52,050 nt of DNA from Paramuribaculum sp. Lineage in GTDB: Bacteria; Bacteroidota; Bacteroidia; Bacteroidales; Muribaculaceae. The notes beneath the pieces are model-generated. The model was given only the letters and a program-made list of their open reading frames with translations. It ran no database searches and was not told the origin of the DNA. Every line of letters begins with the position of its first letter. Within the stretch, counting starts at the first letter, position 1. The position numbers were made by a program, and so were the translations under genes. The stretch spans positions 1-52,050 of the forward strand of contig JAIDJW010000143.1 in assembly GCA_029052015.1 (NCBI GenBank). The letters run 5' to 3'. Positions 9,509 to 18,614 of this stretch are shown piece after piece.

Positions 9509-9601
9509 CGCCCCGTCACGGACGCGGAGGGGCGGGAGCATTGCCTATGGAGCGGCGGTTTTCAACCGCCGTATGCAGCGGACGGCGCTTGAAAAGCGCC
9601 G
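9509..9601. repeat. REP-like cluster of inverted repeats
   Basis: CGCCCC(9509-9514)/GGGGCG(9529-9534); CGGCGGTT-TTC-AACCGCCG (9553-9571); CGGCGCTT-GAA-AAGCGCCG (9583-9601). Confidence 0.65.
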
Positions 9602-9631
9602 CCCCATATTTGCATGTTGTAGCCTTAATAG

Positions 9632-12097
9632 TTATTGTACTTTGTAGAAGGCGCGGATGCGGTTGGGCTCAGTACGCGGACGACTGCCCGGGTCGTAAGT
9701 CACTTTATTATTCCAAACGACATAATGATGTGTCTGACTATTCACATTTTCACCTGCCGCATCAATTCTTGTAGCTCGGGCTCTGTCCTCATCTTCACGT
9801 TGCCCTGTTGGTCCTAAGGCGGTCTCCCTAACCTCTTTTCCAGCAGATGCTGACCAGTAAAGGATATCCTGGAATTCCGGGAATGTATTCCAATAGTTGA
9901 TGAGACCGACTTCAAGTTCGCGGATACCGGGCAAGTACCATTTGCTTTCATAAATCGATCCATCTGCATTTCGCTTATTCTTGCCCATAGCATAGTGGAA
10001 AGCGGTCTCCGGCTTTTCTGTGTTAAACATCTGCACACTACTCATTGGTACAGAACTTGCGCCGATGACCCAACTCGACATCGCCTGACCATTGGAATAG
10101 ACTTCGTATGATTCTGTGGAACCTTTAAATCCGGAAGTAGACGTATTATCAAGTCCCCAGGGCAGACCGCTGTAAAGCTCGGCGGGCATATCATGCTTGT
10201 CAAGAGGGTCTTTGTGGTCAAGATATTCCTCGTAATATTCCATCCAGCCGTCAATTGTCTCGCCTGATATTGTGCCTCGCACTCTGAGCAGGGCTTTCTG
10301 GTCAATTTCGAGGATGCGGTCGCGATCCTCGCCCTCATCATTGTGGTAATGGATGCGGACGCGGGCGGTGCGGTCGCCATAATTGGCGGGGTTATTACTC
10401 TCCGGCACATTCTCGTCAATATAGAAGTAGATGCGTGTGCGCGTTCCGCCCTCGGGGTCGCTGCCCTCAAAGTTGTTGCCTACACTTACGCTGGTATTCG
10501 CAGCCAGAGTATTGGTGACAAGGTCATGCGTGAAGTAGCGGCGGGCTCCGCGTCCGGCGGTGAGCACACCTCTGTCATATATATAGGTAGTGTTGTCAAG
10601 ACCAGCCGGTTCGGTGGTCATATTTATAGCCGGCACCTTTTCCATTCGCAACCAGCCGGGCATCTGTCCGGTAAGCTCGTCGGCAAGTATCTCTATGTCG
10701 ACCGTGCTCAGGCAGGTGGCACTCCCCTCCTCCATGCGCATGAAGTAGATGTCCATCGGCAGGGCGGTGGCATGGGCGTCAATCTTGCGCTCGTTGACGA
10801 TGGAGATGTACACCGGATTGTCGGTGCGCACATTCACTCGGCCGTCAAAGGTGTAGACAGTGGGGTCGTCATTGCGCACATAGTCGAGACCGCGGATGGA
10901 TATGCGGTTTTTGTAGCAGTGATTGCGGCGCACCTCGAAGTTGTCGACGGTATTGTTGCCGAGATACACTGTGAACTGCGCATCGTATTTGAGCCCCTGA
11001 TGGGTGATGTAGCGCCCTTTCATCACAAACGCGCTGGCTGTCTCCTTCTGTGCGATGGTCGGTTTCCAGCGCTGCTTGAGGTCGCCGTTTTTATCGTTTT
11101 CAACGATTGCGTCGGGATAGTCAGCCTCTCCGGTTGCCTTGCGCACATTCTCGTAGGTATAGTAAGTGAAGAGCATCGCCTCCTGGCCGTCGATGAGTGT
11201 GCGGTCGCTGACCTTGATGGTTTTTTCGGCCCTGAGGTCTGCACCCTTGCCAATAAGAGTCGTGTCGTTGGCACCAACTTCAGTAAAGGGCACGCATATC
11301 GGCATATTCTTGATACCGTACTCGGTGACGCGGAGCGTGGGCAGCTGATGGTCGTGGCTCGTCTGGTTGGCATCAAGACGCACCTGCACATCCACTCTCG
11401 CCATGAGCGCCCTCATGTCAAGATCTATCTTGCCGTCCTGAGCAAGTATCGCCTCATCAGCACCGCTCTTATACAGCACTACCATAGGCATGCCTCCGGC
11501 GGGGAGCTTGGTAATCTCATCGTCCTTGCGCTCCTGCGGGCGATAATACCAGTTCATGAGGTCGCTGAGGTGGGTGATGGTTATCTCTTTGGTCGGGTCG
11601 GAAGCATCGCCATGACATATCTTGCCGTCGTCTGTTATGTCTGCAACACGAAACTTGCATTCTTTGTGGTCACAGCCCGGGTCATCACATATCGCGTTAG
11701 CTACCGCGAAAATCTGCACGCCCTTAAGAGCGGTCTGACCGACAAACGCATCCTTTGGCACACTCACCGCCGCGAGCTGGCTATAGCCGAGGTCCACAAC
11801 ATGATATGGCTGCCAGGGCACATCTGCATCGGGATTTGGCTGAAGAAAATTGCCGTCGCTGTCAAAAAAGAAGAGGTGCAGGCGGTTTATCCGCTTCTCC
11901 TCAGCCTCTTTAGGCTCAAAATTTTCATTGCCGAAGGCGCGCGACATCAGCACCTGCGGCAGCATGTCGGTGCAGCGCGCGGTGATGGTCACAGCGCCCT
12001 CAGGCGCAGGCTCGGGAGCGTCAAATTTTTCCGAGGCGCACCCGCTGAGGAGCGCCGCGGCTGTGAGTGCGGAGAGTATTATATGGTGTAGTTTCAT
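9632..12097 (-). CDS. DUF4906-type lipoprotein, putative type V pilus tip/adhesin component
   Basis: 821 aa; lipobox LLSGC; DUF4906-like 'RDY...TVYTFDGRVNVRTDNPVYISIVNERKIDAHATALPMDIYFMRM'; last gene of fimbrial cluster. Confidence 0.7.
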   Translation of the reverse strand: MKLHHIILSALTAAALLSGCASEKFDAPEPAPEGAVTITARCTDMLPQVLMSRAFGNENFEPKEAEEKRINRLHLFFFDSDGNFLQPNPDADVPWQPYHVVDLGYSQLAAVSVPKDAFVGQTALKGVQIFAVANAICDDPGCDHKECKFRVADITDDGKICHGDASDPTKEITITHLSDLMNWYYRPQERKDDEITKLPAGGMPMVVLYKSGADEAILAQDGKIDLDMRALMARVDVQVRLDANQTSHDHQLPTLRVTEYGIKNMPICVPFTEVGANDTTLIGKGADLRAEKTIKVSDRTLIDGQEAMLFTYYTYENVRKATGEADYPDAIVENDKNGDLKQRWKPTIAQKETASAFVMKGRYITHQGLKYDAQFTVYLGNNTVDNFEVRRNHCYKNRISIRGLDYVRNDDPTVYTFDGRVNVRTDNPVYISIVNERKIDAHATALPMDIYFMRMEEGSATCLSTVDIEILADELTGQMPGWLRMEKVPAINMTTEPAGLDNTTYIYDRGVLTAGRGARRYFTHDLVTNTLAANTSVSVGNNFEGSDPEGGTRTRIYFYIDENVPESNNPANYGDRTARVRIHYHNDEGEDRDRILEIDQKALLRVRGTISGETIDGWMEYYEEYLDHKDPLDKHDMPAELYSGLPWGLDNTSTSGFKGSTESYEVYSNGQAMSSWVIGASSVPMSSVQMFNTEKPETAFHYAMGKNKRNADGSIYESKWYLPGIRELEVGLINYWNTFPEFQDILYWSASAGKEVRETALGPTGQREDEDRARATRIDAAGENVNSQTHHYVVWNNKVTYDPGSRPRTEPNRIRAFYKVQ

Positions 12098-12098
12098 A

Positions 12099-13316
12099 TC
12101 AGTTGATAATGATGTCGTTGTCAGAGCCCTCCTGCCAGTACTCTATGCCGTTGGCGGTGAGCATGAGCAGTATCTGGTCACCGAGGAAGTTGATATTCAG
12201 GCGATAGTTTGTGCCCGCCTGAGGCATGCGCCCGAGATCGAAGTCAACAGTCTTTTCATACTCGACACCGTCGAAAGTATACTTGACGATAATATGCTTG
12301 TCTGTGCCCAGATATTTGCCGGGACCTCCGGTGATATTCGGCAGCAGGAGCACAACAGTGCCGGCGGGTTTGGTGTCGGTCGCTCCGGCGGTCTTGGCTG
12401 ACCGCGCGGGCACCTCTACCGATTTGACAATACGGTTGACTCCTTCACCGCTTGCTTCGAGAAACTGGAAGGTGCCGTAATAAAGGTCACTTCCGACAGT
12501 TATTTGCGGGTCGGAGGGTGAAAAATCTATGGTAGCATCGCGATAGAAGCCGCCGTTGAGAGTCACGCTGTTGACCTTCACCGCACCGGCCTCGCTATAG
12601 TTATTGAGCTGCACGCTCAGACCGCTCATTATATGTCTGAATTTCAAATCCACGGCACCGCTTGCGCGCACATGGTCGGTGGTGATGGCATACATAGCGT
12701 CGGTGGTGGCGTCTGGGTGACGCTCGATGCGGTTGTCCGATGAGCCCACGCCATTGCCGTGAGGGTCGTTGCTGCTGCCGTAGACCACCGTATATTTCAG
12801 ACGTGGCGCGCCGAGGTCATTGCCCTTTTCTGACGACACCTCAAATCTTCCGTCGTAGGGGTAGTAGGCAACGAAGGTGTAGCGAAAAGCCGAGGGGTCC
12901 ACACCCGTGGCAGACTCGCCCAACATAGATTTGGTGTACCAAAGCCCTACCTTTTTGTCATCGGTGGATTTATAAAAGCATCCGTTGCCTTCAACCTGAA
13001 GTTCAGCCCGGTCAAGCACATCGGGGCAAACGAGGGATTTCTTTACTTCCCATACGGAGGAACCCGATGTTGGCTCATCCAGCGAGGTGTCGTTGACATG
13101 ACGCGGAATACAGTAGCCCATCACACCGAAAGATTCGCCCTCGGGCAGGTAGCTGTTGATGAGATTCGCCCTTGAAGCGTCATCGGAGTCAATGACGAGG
13201 GGGCGGCAGAATGTGATAGTGGCGTCAGTGTCCGGAGCGTCAGGCGCGTCTCCCGAACAGGAGGCGAGCGCGAGTGCTGCCGACAGCGCGACGATATGTA
13301 AAGCGGTTAACTTCAT
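12099..13316 (-). CDS. fimbrillin family (Mfa/Fim-like) lipoprotein
   Basis: 405 aa; lipobox LASC; fimbrillin-like 'VDLKFRHIMSGLSVQLNN' motif. Confidence 0.75.
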   Translation of the reverse strand: MKLTALHIVALSAALALASCSGDAPDAPDTDATITFCRPLVIDSDDASRANLINSYLPEGESFGVMGYCIPRHVNDTSLDEPTSGSSVWEVKKSLVCPDVLDRAELQVEGNGCFYKSTDDKKVGLWYTKSMLGESATGVDPSAFRYTFVAYYPYDGRFEVSSEKGNDLGAPRLKYTVVYGSSNDPHGNGVGSSDNRIERHPDATTDAMYAITTDHVRASGAVDLKFRHIMSGLSVQLNNYSEAGAVKVNSVTLNGGFYRDATIDFSPSDPQITVGSDLYYGTFQFLEASGEGVNRIVKSVEVPARSAKTAGATDTKPAGTVVLLLPNITGGPGKYLGTDKHIIVKYTFDGVEYEKTVDFDLGRMPQAGTNYRLNINFLGDQILLMLTANGIEYWQEGSDNDIIIN

Positions 13317-13368
13317 TGTCTGAGTCTGGTGGATGGAGAGATGTATATATGTGTATGGTCGCTATGCG

Positions 13369-14409
13369 TTATCTTGGCAGGTCGATATTGAGGTCGTTGA
13401 TATTTACGGGAGCCGTTGTCCAGTCCTCTACAACCGGAATATCGAAGAAAATGTGAGTGTTAAGCGCAAAGTTATATGAATAGCTCTTGCCGGGCAGCCA
13501 GGTGCCGGCGAGAGTTGAGGTTGCGGTCTGCTCGCCCAAAGAGCCTTCGGTAAACTCATAGACTATTTCAATCCTAAGGGCTGTGAAATTCTGAGGAATG
13601 GCGAGAATGACTTCATCGCCGAAAATATCCACAGGCTCGTTACCGAGCTGCAACCCTTCAGCACCTATTGTTGCGGTATAGACGGCAGTCCGCTCGCCAT
13701 GAGTCCAGCCGCCGAGCGATGAGCCGTCGGCGCTGAATGTGGTGCCGTCCCACGAACCGGAGTCGGATATGCCGCTGACTCTAAACGACTTGACCTTCAC
13801 CTTACGCGCATCGGCGTCCGGCTTGCCGTCGGAGCCGAGGTAACGGTCGTCAGAGCGCCCCCTGAAGGTGACGCGGCTCAGCAGGTGGCGAAACTTCAAA
13901 TCGACCGCAGGCTGAGTGCTGCCGTCAGCAAAAACCATGCGCCTGTCGGATGCAGACATCAGATCTGTGCCTCTTGCCGTGAAACCATTGACAGCTATAT
14001 GTGAATCAGCACCGCTGCCGGTGGTATATACAACTGTAGCTCCCTGAGGCAGCACGGCGGGATATAGAGCACGGAATTCGTATGTAAAGCCGGGCATCCA
14101 GTACTCCTCGTTGTCGTATGACCAGCTTCCGGAACTGAATGTCACAGTGCGCGCGTCAAACACCGGGAAAGTGCCGGTGACGTCAGACGGATTATAAAAC
14201 AATCCCCACACATTGAATGCGCATCCTTCGGTCTCGAAGGTGGATTTGGTTGCGGCAGCGCGGGAATCTGCCGCCGACACTTTAAATGTCAGCGGCATAC
14301 GGCCATCGTCCGGCTCATCGACAGTGGAGCTTGAACAGGCAGCGAGGGCAGCGACACAAACAGTCGCCGCCGCAGTGCGCCATATTCTTGAAATGGAGTT
14401 CAAATCCAT
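13369..14409 (-). CDS. fimbrillin family (Mfa/Fim-like) lipoprotein
   Basis: 346 aa; lipobox LAAC; 'VDLKFRHLLSRVTFRG' motif shared with neighbouring fimbrillins. Confidence 0.75.
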   Translation of the reverse strand: MDLNSISRIWRTAAATVCVAALAACSSSTVDEPDDGRMPLTFKVSAADSRAAATKSTFETEGCAFNVWGLFYNPSDVTGTFPVFDARTVTFSSGSWSYDNEEYWMPGFTYEFRALYPAVLPQGATVVYTTGSGADSHIAVNGFTARGTDLMSASDRRMVFADGSTQPAVDLKFRHLLSRVTFRGRSDDRYLGSDGKPDADARKVKVKSFRVSGISDSGSWDGTTFSADGSSLGGWTHGERTAVYTATIGAEGLQLGNEPVDIFGDEVILAIPQNFTALRIEIVYEFTEGSLGEQTATSTLAGTWLPGKSYSYNFALNTHIFFDIPVVEDWTTAPVNINDLNIDLPR

Positions 14410-14415
14410 TGATTA

Positions 14416-15516
14416 TCAATTATTGTTGAACGACTGGTCAAATGTGAAGTTCGCATTACCTGTCGCGGACACCCAACCGTCATCGCCCGCATTTGCATCA
14501 GGCACGATAGAACCGGTAAAACGGATGGGGTCCATACCTGTGGCGCTGCCGGATAGTGTTATTTTGTTATTTATGCTCTGTCCCATGCTCCAGTTAGGCT
14601 GCCATGTAGCGGTGATGGTGTTGCCCATAACGCCTTTAAGTTCGCCATTGCTGTCAGGAGCAAGAATATCAAAGTCGAATATGAGGCGGACGTTGGCATA
14701 CTGGTAAGCGAAAGGTATCATGAAAACAGCTTCTGTTTCAAGATTCGTTCTCGTAGGATTGGATTGGTCGGCAGAATTCGGCGTCTGAATTATGCCATCG
14801 GCATTTGTCAGAGTGAGAGATACTGTAGGATTCTCAACGAGTCTGTCCTCAGCAACTGATGTCCATGAACCGGGATAGTTGTCACCGGAGCCGCTGAATG
14901 TGCCGTGGTCTCTGAAATTTGATATCCGCACATTGCTGATTTTCACCGTGTAATTCTCACCTGGTATCTGGCTTGCGAAAGTGAATTTCAGACGTGTGAG
15001 CACATGCTTGAATTCAAAAGCTACCGGATCGGGAGTCACTCCGGACTGGCTCGGCGGACGCTTCTGATTGAGAGACCGGGCAAAAACAAGGTCATGAGTG
15101 CAATGGCTTTGGTTGACTGTAAAATCAACTATATTGAACACGGTGCCGTTAAGGTTGGCGTTGCCGGTGGTGCCGGTGCTTACCGATGTATTCTCGCAGC
15201 TATATGCATAAAAGTCGTATGTGCCCTGCGGATTCCAGTAGCGCTCGTTGGCATATGTCCATCCGCCATCGCTCTTATTGACTGCATCGCCATGAAACAC
15301 CTGTACCGGATGCGACGAAGTGGGCACAGTGTATGTGCCGTACACATAAAAGCGGCTGAAGTTATCATTTGCGAGCGCTCGGGAATTTTTGCTCATGTGT
15401 GTGTCGAAACCGATACGTGTAGCTCCACTTTCTTTAACGTCATCGACTATGTCGGAACTTGTACAGCCGACTGCGACAACGCATGCCATAGGCAGCAGAT
15501 AGTTGAAAAGTTTCAT
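14416..15516 (-). CDS. fimbrillin family (Mfa/Fim-like) lipoprotein
   Basis: Lipobox AVGC; 'VAFEFKHVLTRLKFTF' motif; alternative start at 15528. Confidence 0.75.
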   Translation of the reverse strand: MKLFNYLLPMACVVAVGCTSSDIVDDVKESGATRIGFDTHMSKNSRALANDNFSRFYVYGTYTVPTSSHPVQVFHGDAVNKSDGGWTYANERYWNPQGTYDFYAYSCENTSVSTGTTGNANLNGTVFNIVDFTVNQSHCTHDLVFARSLNQKRPPSQSGVTPDPVAFEFKHVLTRLKFTFASQIPGENYTVKISNVRISNFRDHGTFSGSGDNYPGSWTSVAEDRLVENPTVSLTLTNADGIIQTPNSADQSNPTRTNLETEAVFMIPFAYQYANVRLIFDFDILAPDSNGELKGVMGNTITATWQPNWSMGQSINNKITLSGSATGMDPIRFTGSIVPDANAGDDGWVSATGNANFTFDQSFNNN

Positions 15517-15545
15517 TGTGTTAACCATTATGTAATTACTATATT

Positions 15546-16571
15546 TTAATCTACTTCAATTGTCGGGAAATCGACATCGGTCCAGTCGCCCCAATCATCT
15601 ACATCGACTTCAAAGCCTGACTCGACCTGACTCTCTTCGTCAATGATATAGAGCCCGCTCACCGTAATCACTCCTCCTCGGGGCTGGCGCTGCATCTGGC
15701 TTGTGACATCATACTCGAATGTCTTGATTTTGCCGTTGGGCAGCATGGTCTCAAGATTGAGGGTAAAGCGAAGCGCCGAGTCAACGACCGCACCGTCGCG
15801 CCCATAATGCTCGCCGGGAAATCCGGGCACACCGAAGGTCTTCACTTTCGCTATCACTCCCCAGGCGGTGACTTCGCAGTCGAAAAGCACTGTTGCGGCA
15901 TCATCAGAAGTAGAGCCGTCGCGCAGATACACTCTCTCTGCCATGCCAGCGAGCGCTCCGCGCGCCAGTTTGACAAACTCTACCCCCTCCTCAAACTCAT
16001 ACCTTATTATATAGGTGTAGACAAGCGGACGCATGGTCACAGGCATAGGAGTGGTTTCATGAATGCCGCTCGGAGGCACCTGCGAGGAATAAGCGCCGTA
16101 CAGCACATCGGGAGGGCTGACGGTGCGCTCGCCCCGGTGAAGCGGCAGTAGCGTGGCGCGTGAGCGGGTTGTTGTTGTGGCGGTGGCATCTGACAGAGAT
16201 GCGGCATCGTTGATGACAATATATTCTGTGTCGTTGTTGTAAAAAAGGATGTCATACGGACCCTCGCCGAGGTTTACCTCGCCACCTCTGGCATCAAGGA
16301 AGTGGAGAGCCGGCTGGGAGCCGTCGGCGGGATAGACTGTCATGTTCACCGACTCCGGCTCGCCGGGGCGATGTGATTCGTATGTGCCCTCGCATGCCTC
16401 GTCATTCCAGTTTGCGGCATGATTCTCTCCATAATCACGTTCCCACTCTTTCTCATAGTCGATAGATACCTGCGAGCGCCGGAAATGGTCATAGCACAGC
16501 TCCTGACGGCACGATGTGAGAGCTACCGCGCCGAGAAATATGCAGAATATGTTTTTTACGCTGATTTGCAT
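15546..16571 (-). CDS. DUF5119 / FimB-Mfa2-like lipoprotein (putative pilus anchor)
   Basis: 341 aa; lipobox LTSC followed by RQELCYDHF; 'YDILFYNNDTEYIVINDAASLSDATATTTTRSR' as in DUF5119/Mfa2-like proteins; position in fimbrial cluster. Confidence 0.65.
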   Translation of the reverse strand: MQISVKNIFCIFLGAVALTSCRQELCYDHFRRSQVSIDYEKEWERDYGENHAANWNDEACEGTYESHRPGEPESVNMTVYPADGSQPALHFLDARGGEVNLGEGPYDILFYNNDTEYIVINDAASLSDATATTTTRSRATLLPLHRGERTVSPPDVLYGAYSSQVPPSGIHETTPMPVTMRPLVYTYIIRYEFEEGVEFVKLARGALAGMAERVYLRDGSTSDDAATVLFDCEVTAWGVIAKVKTFGVPGFPGEHYGRDGAVVDSALRFTLNLETMLPNGKIKTFEYDVTSQMQRQPRGGVITVSGLYIIDEESQVESGFEVDVDDWGDWTDVDFPTIEVD

Positions 16572-16583
16572 TGAAAAAGCTCC

Positions 16584-18365
16584 TTATTTTGATTTGACCG
16601 CCCAAGGACGCCACACGAGCGCAAACTTGACTTTCAGCGGTCCGAAATAGCCTGCGGTTTTGGCGCGCTGATACACATGATGACCGTTCATCGGCTCGTA
16701 ATCCTTATAGCTCAAGCGCATATAACCGACACCCAGCTCGGCGTCAAACGACAGCTTGTCGCTGACCGGAAACATGAAGCCATAGCTCACGCCGGCAAAC
16801 CATGCGTGGCCTCTGTGACCGGTTCCACCGTTTTCAAGGTCATACCACGTAAAGCCGGGGAAGGCTCCGAGGTAATGCCCGCGGAAAAACGACGGAGAGC
16901 GGAACCACCAGCGCACTTCAGGCGACACTGCCGCTACCTGATAGACCTTGTTTTTACCTTTATTTTTCCACCATGCCATCTCATACTCGAGATTCACCGA
17001 CCATGAAGATGCGAATGAATATTCCACTTCAAGCGACGGGGCAAGCGCCGCGTCATAGAGAAGGTTGGTCTTGAACGCCCAGCGCTCAAAGCAGGGATTA
17101 GCCGCACCGGATTTTGCCGGCACGTTGCTTTTGACCTCATCAGGCATGGAAGGTGAGGATGGTGCGGGAATAGCAGGCGGGAACGAGGACACTGATTTAT
17201 CTTCGGGTCCGAACTGACGCTTCAAGGCTTCGGGGTCACCGACCACCACCGCTATAGTAGAGCGCATGGAAGTAAACACCTGCTCACGAAGACAGGAGTA
17301 AGAAGCACCCTTGTTGAGCCGCTTGAGTCTCGACATACGCTCCGCAGGGTCGCCGTCGATAATCTCAAGAATCCGCCTGCTGTCTCTCATGCCGGGATTT
17401 GAAGATAAAATATGCCTCACTTCACCCCATTCCACACCGGGACCACTGATTGTGACCATTTCTACATCAGCAGATGTAGCCTCGGCTATTGACTTGCGGA
17501 GAGCTTCGCTACGTGTAATACCTACATTTCGGTTTATATCGTTGAGTCCGTCCGGTGCGGAGAAGTGTGCCACATACACTGCCGTAGGCTCGCCTGCCGC
17601 TTTGCGGCGCTCGATTTCCTTTATTATCGCGTCATAGCCCGATTTATTGGACTGACGGCTCATATCCGGCTTGGTCTGACCAATGAGATATATCAGCCGC
17701 ACGGCATTGGCGGGAAGCATTACGATATCCGCCGCAGGCGACTCCGGCGCCGGATCATGACCACGCAATGCCACATCCTCGTCAGCCTTGCGCGCGGCAG
17801 CGACTTCCTCGGGTGTGCCGACAACTACCGTCACCAGCGAGCGCATGAGCGGAAAAATATATGAACGGAGATATTTGTATGTCGCCCCGCCATTCATCTG
17901 CCGGAGGCGTTTCATTCTCATATCCGGGTCGCCGTCGATAGCGGCTATTATCTCATCGCGGCTGTCGACACCCGGGGTAGAAGATACAATCCTGCGCATA
18001 AGCGCCCAGCCATCCTTGCCGTCTGTAACCTCTATGAGCGAGGGAGCCACTTCAGCCTCGGCTGCAAGCGCGCCGCGCAGCCCGGAGGCGCGCGAAATAC
18101 CCACATTCCGGTTGACAGCGTTAAGACCGTCCGGCGCGGAGTAGTATGTTATGCTTACCGCAAGTTCTTCGCCGGAAGCCTTGCGCCGTGTCAGCTCGCT
18201 GACGATGCGGCTATATGAATTGCGGTTGATATCGCGGGTCATATCCGGTTTGGTCTGCCCTATCTTATAGCTGAGACCGATTGCGTGCGGTGCAACAGCC
18301 TCCGCGATTACCGGCAGACACAGCGCTAAAGCGCATAATATGTAGTGAAGCTTTCTCATCTTCAA
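16584..18365 (-). CDS. DUF3575 domain protein with two tandem degenerate OmpA-like domains
   Basis: 593 aa; signal peptide; two approx. 160-aa repeats (IGQTKPDM...YSAPDGLN.VNRNVGI... / IGQTKPDM...FSAPDGLNDINRNVGI...); C-terminal DUF3575 barrel (FKTNLLYDAALAPSLEVEYSF). Confidence 0.75.
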   Translation of the reverse strand: MKMRKLHYILCALALCLPVIAEAVAPHAIGLSYKIGQTKPDMTRDINRNSYSRIVSELTRRKASGEELAVSITYYSAPDGLNAVNRNVGISRASGLRGALAAEAEVAPSLIEVTDGKDGWALMRRIVSSTPGVDSRDEIIAAIDGDPDMRMKRLRQMNGGATYKYLRSYIFPLMRSLVTVVVGTPEEVAAARKADEDVALRGHDPAPESPAADIVMLPANAVRLIYLIGQTKPDMSRQSNKSGYDAIIKEIERRKAAGEPTAVYVAHFSAPDGLNDINRNVGITRSEALRKSIAEATSADVEMVTISGPGVEWGEVRHILSSNPGMRDSRRILEIIDGDPAERMSRLKRLNKGASYSCLREQVFTSMRSTIAVVVGDPEALKRQFGPEDKSVSSFPPAIPAPSSPSMPDEVKSNVPAKSGAANPCFERWAFKTNLLYDAALAPSLEVEYSFASSWSVNLEYEMAWWKNKGKNKVYQVAAVSPEVRWWFRSPSFFRGHYLGAFPGFTWYDLENGGTGHRGHAWFAGVSYGFMFPVSDKLSFDAELGVGYMRLSYKDYEPMNGHHVYQRAKTAGYFGPLKVKFALVWRPWAVKSK

Positions 18366-18512
18366 TCTGATAGATTGGCGTGTGTTTTCTCCGTATCGAC
18401 CGATTGGTTAGCGTAAAAAAACAGGCAACAAATATACCACTTTTTTCATAATTATGAGCGATTGTTAACCAAACAACTACAAAAAAACATCAATCTCTCA
18501 GCCCGCTATGAC

Positions 18513-18560
18513 AAAAAAAGCGCTCCGCAATGCAGATCCTTGAATCTGCATTGCGGAGCG
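18513..18560 (-). terminator. rho-independent terminator downstream of phospho-sugar mutase
   Basis: 17-bp perfect arms CGCTCCGCAATGCAGAT (18521-18537) / ATCTGCATTGCGGAGCG (18544-18560), with T7 on the minus strand after the stem. Confidence 0.9.
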
Positions 18561-18614
18561 AATATAGCTATAGGTTATGTCAGCGCTGCGGCAACCGAGC
18601 TGCTGACAGACACA

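Noticed and set aside
10343-12091. 582-aa plus-strand ORF
   Set aside because: Fully antisense to the DUF4906 lipoprotein gene; composition typical of a shadow ORF in GC-rich codon-biased DNA, no recognisable domain.
18366-18614. Invertible promoter upstream of the pilus operon
   Set aside because: The only prominent inverted repeat is the hairpin with T-run ending the phospho-sugar mutase transcript; no flanking repeat pair or recombinase seen.
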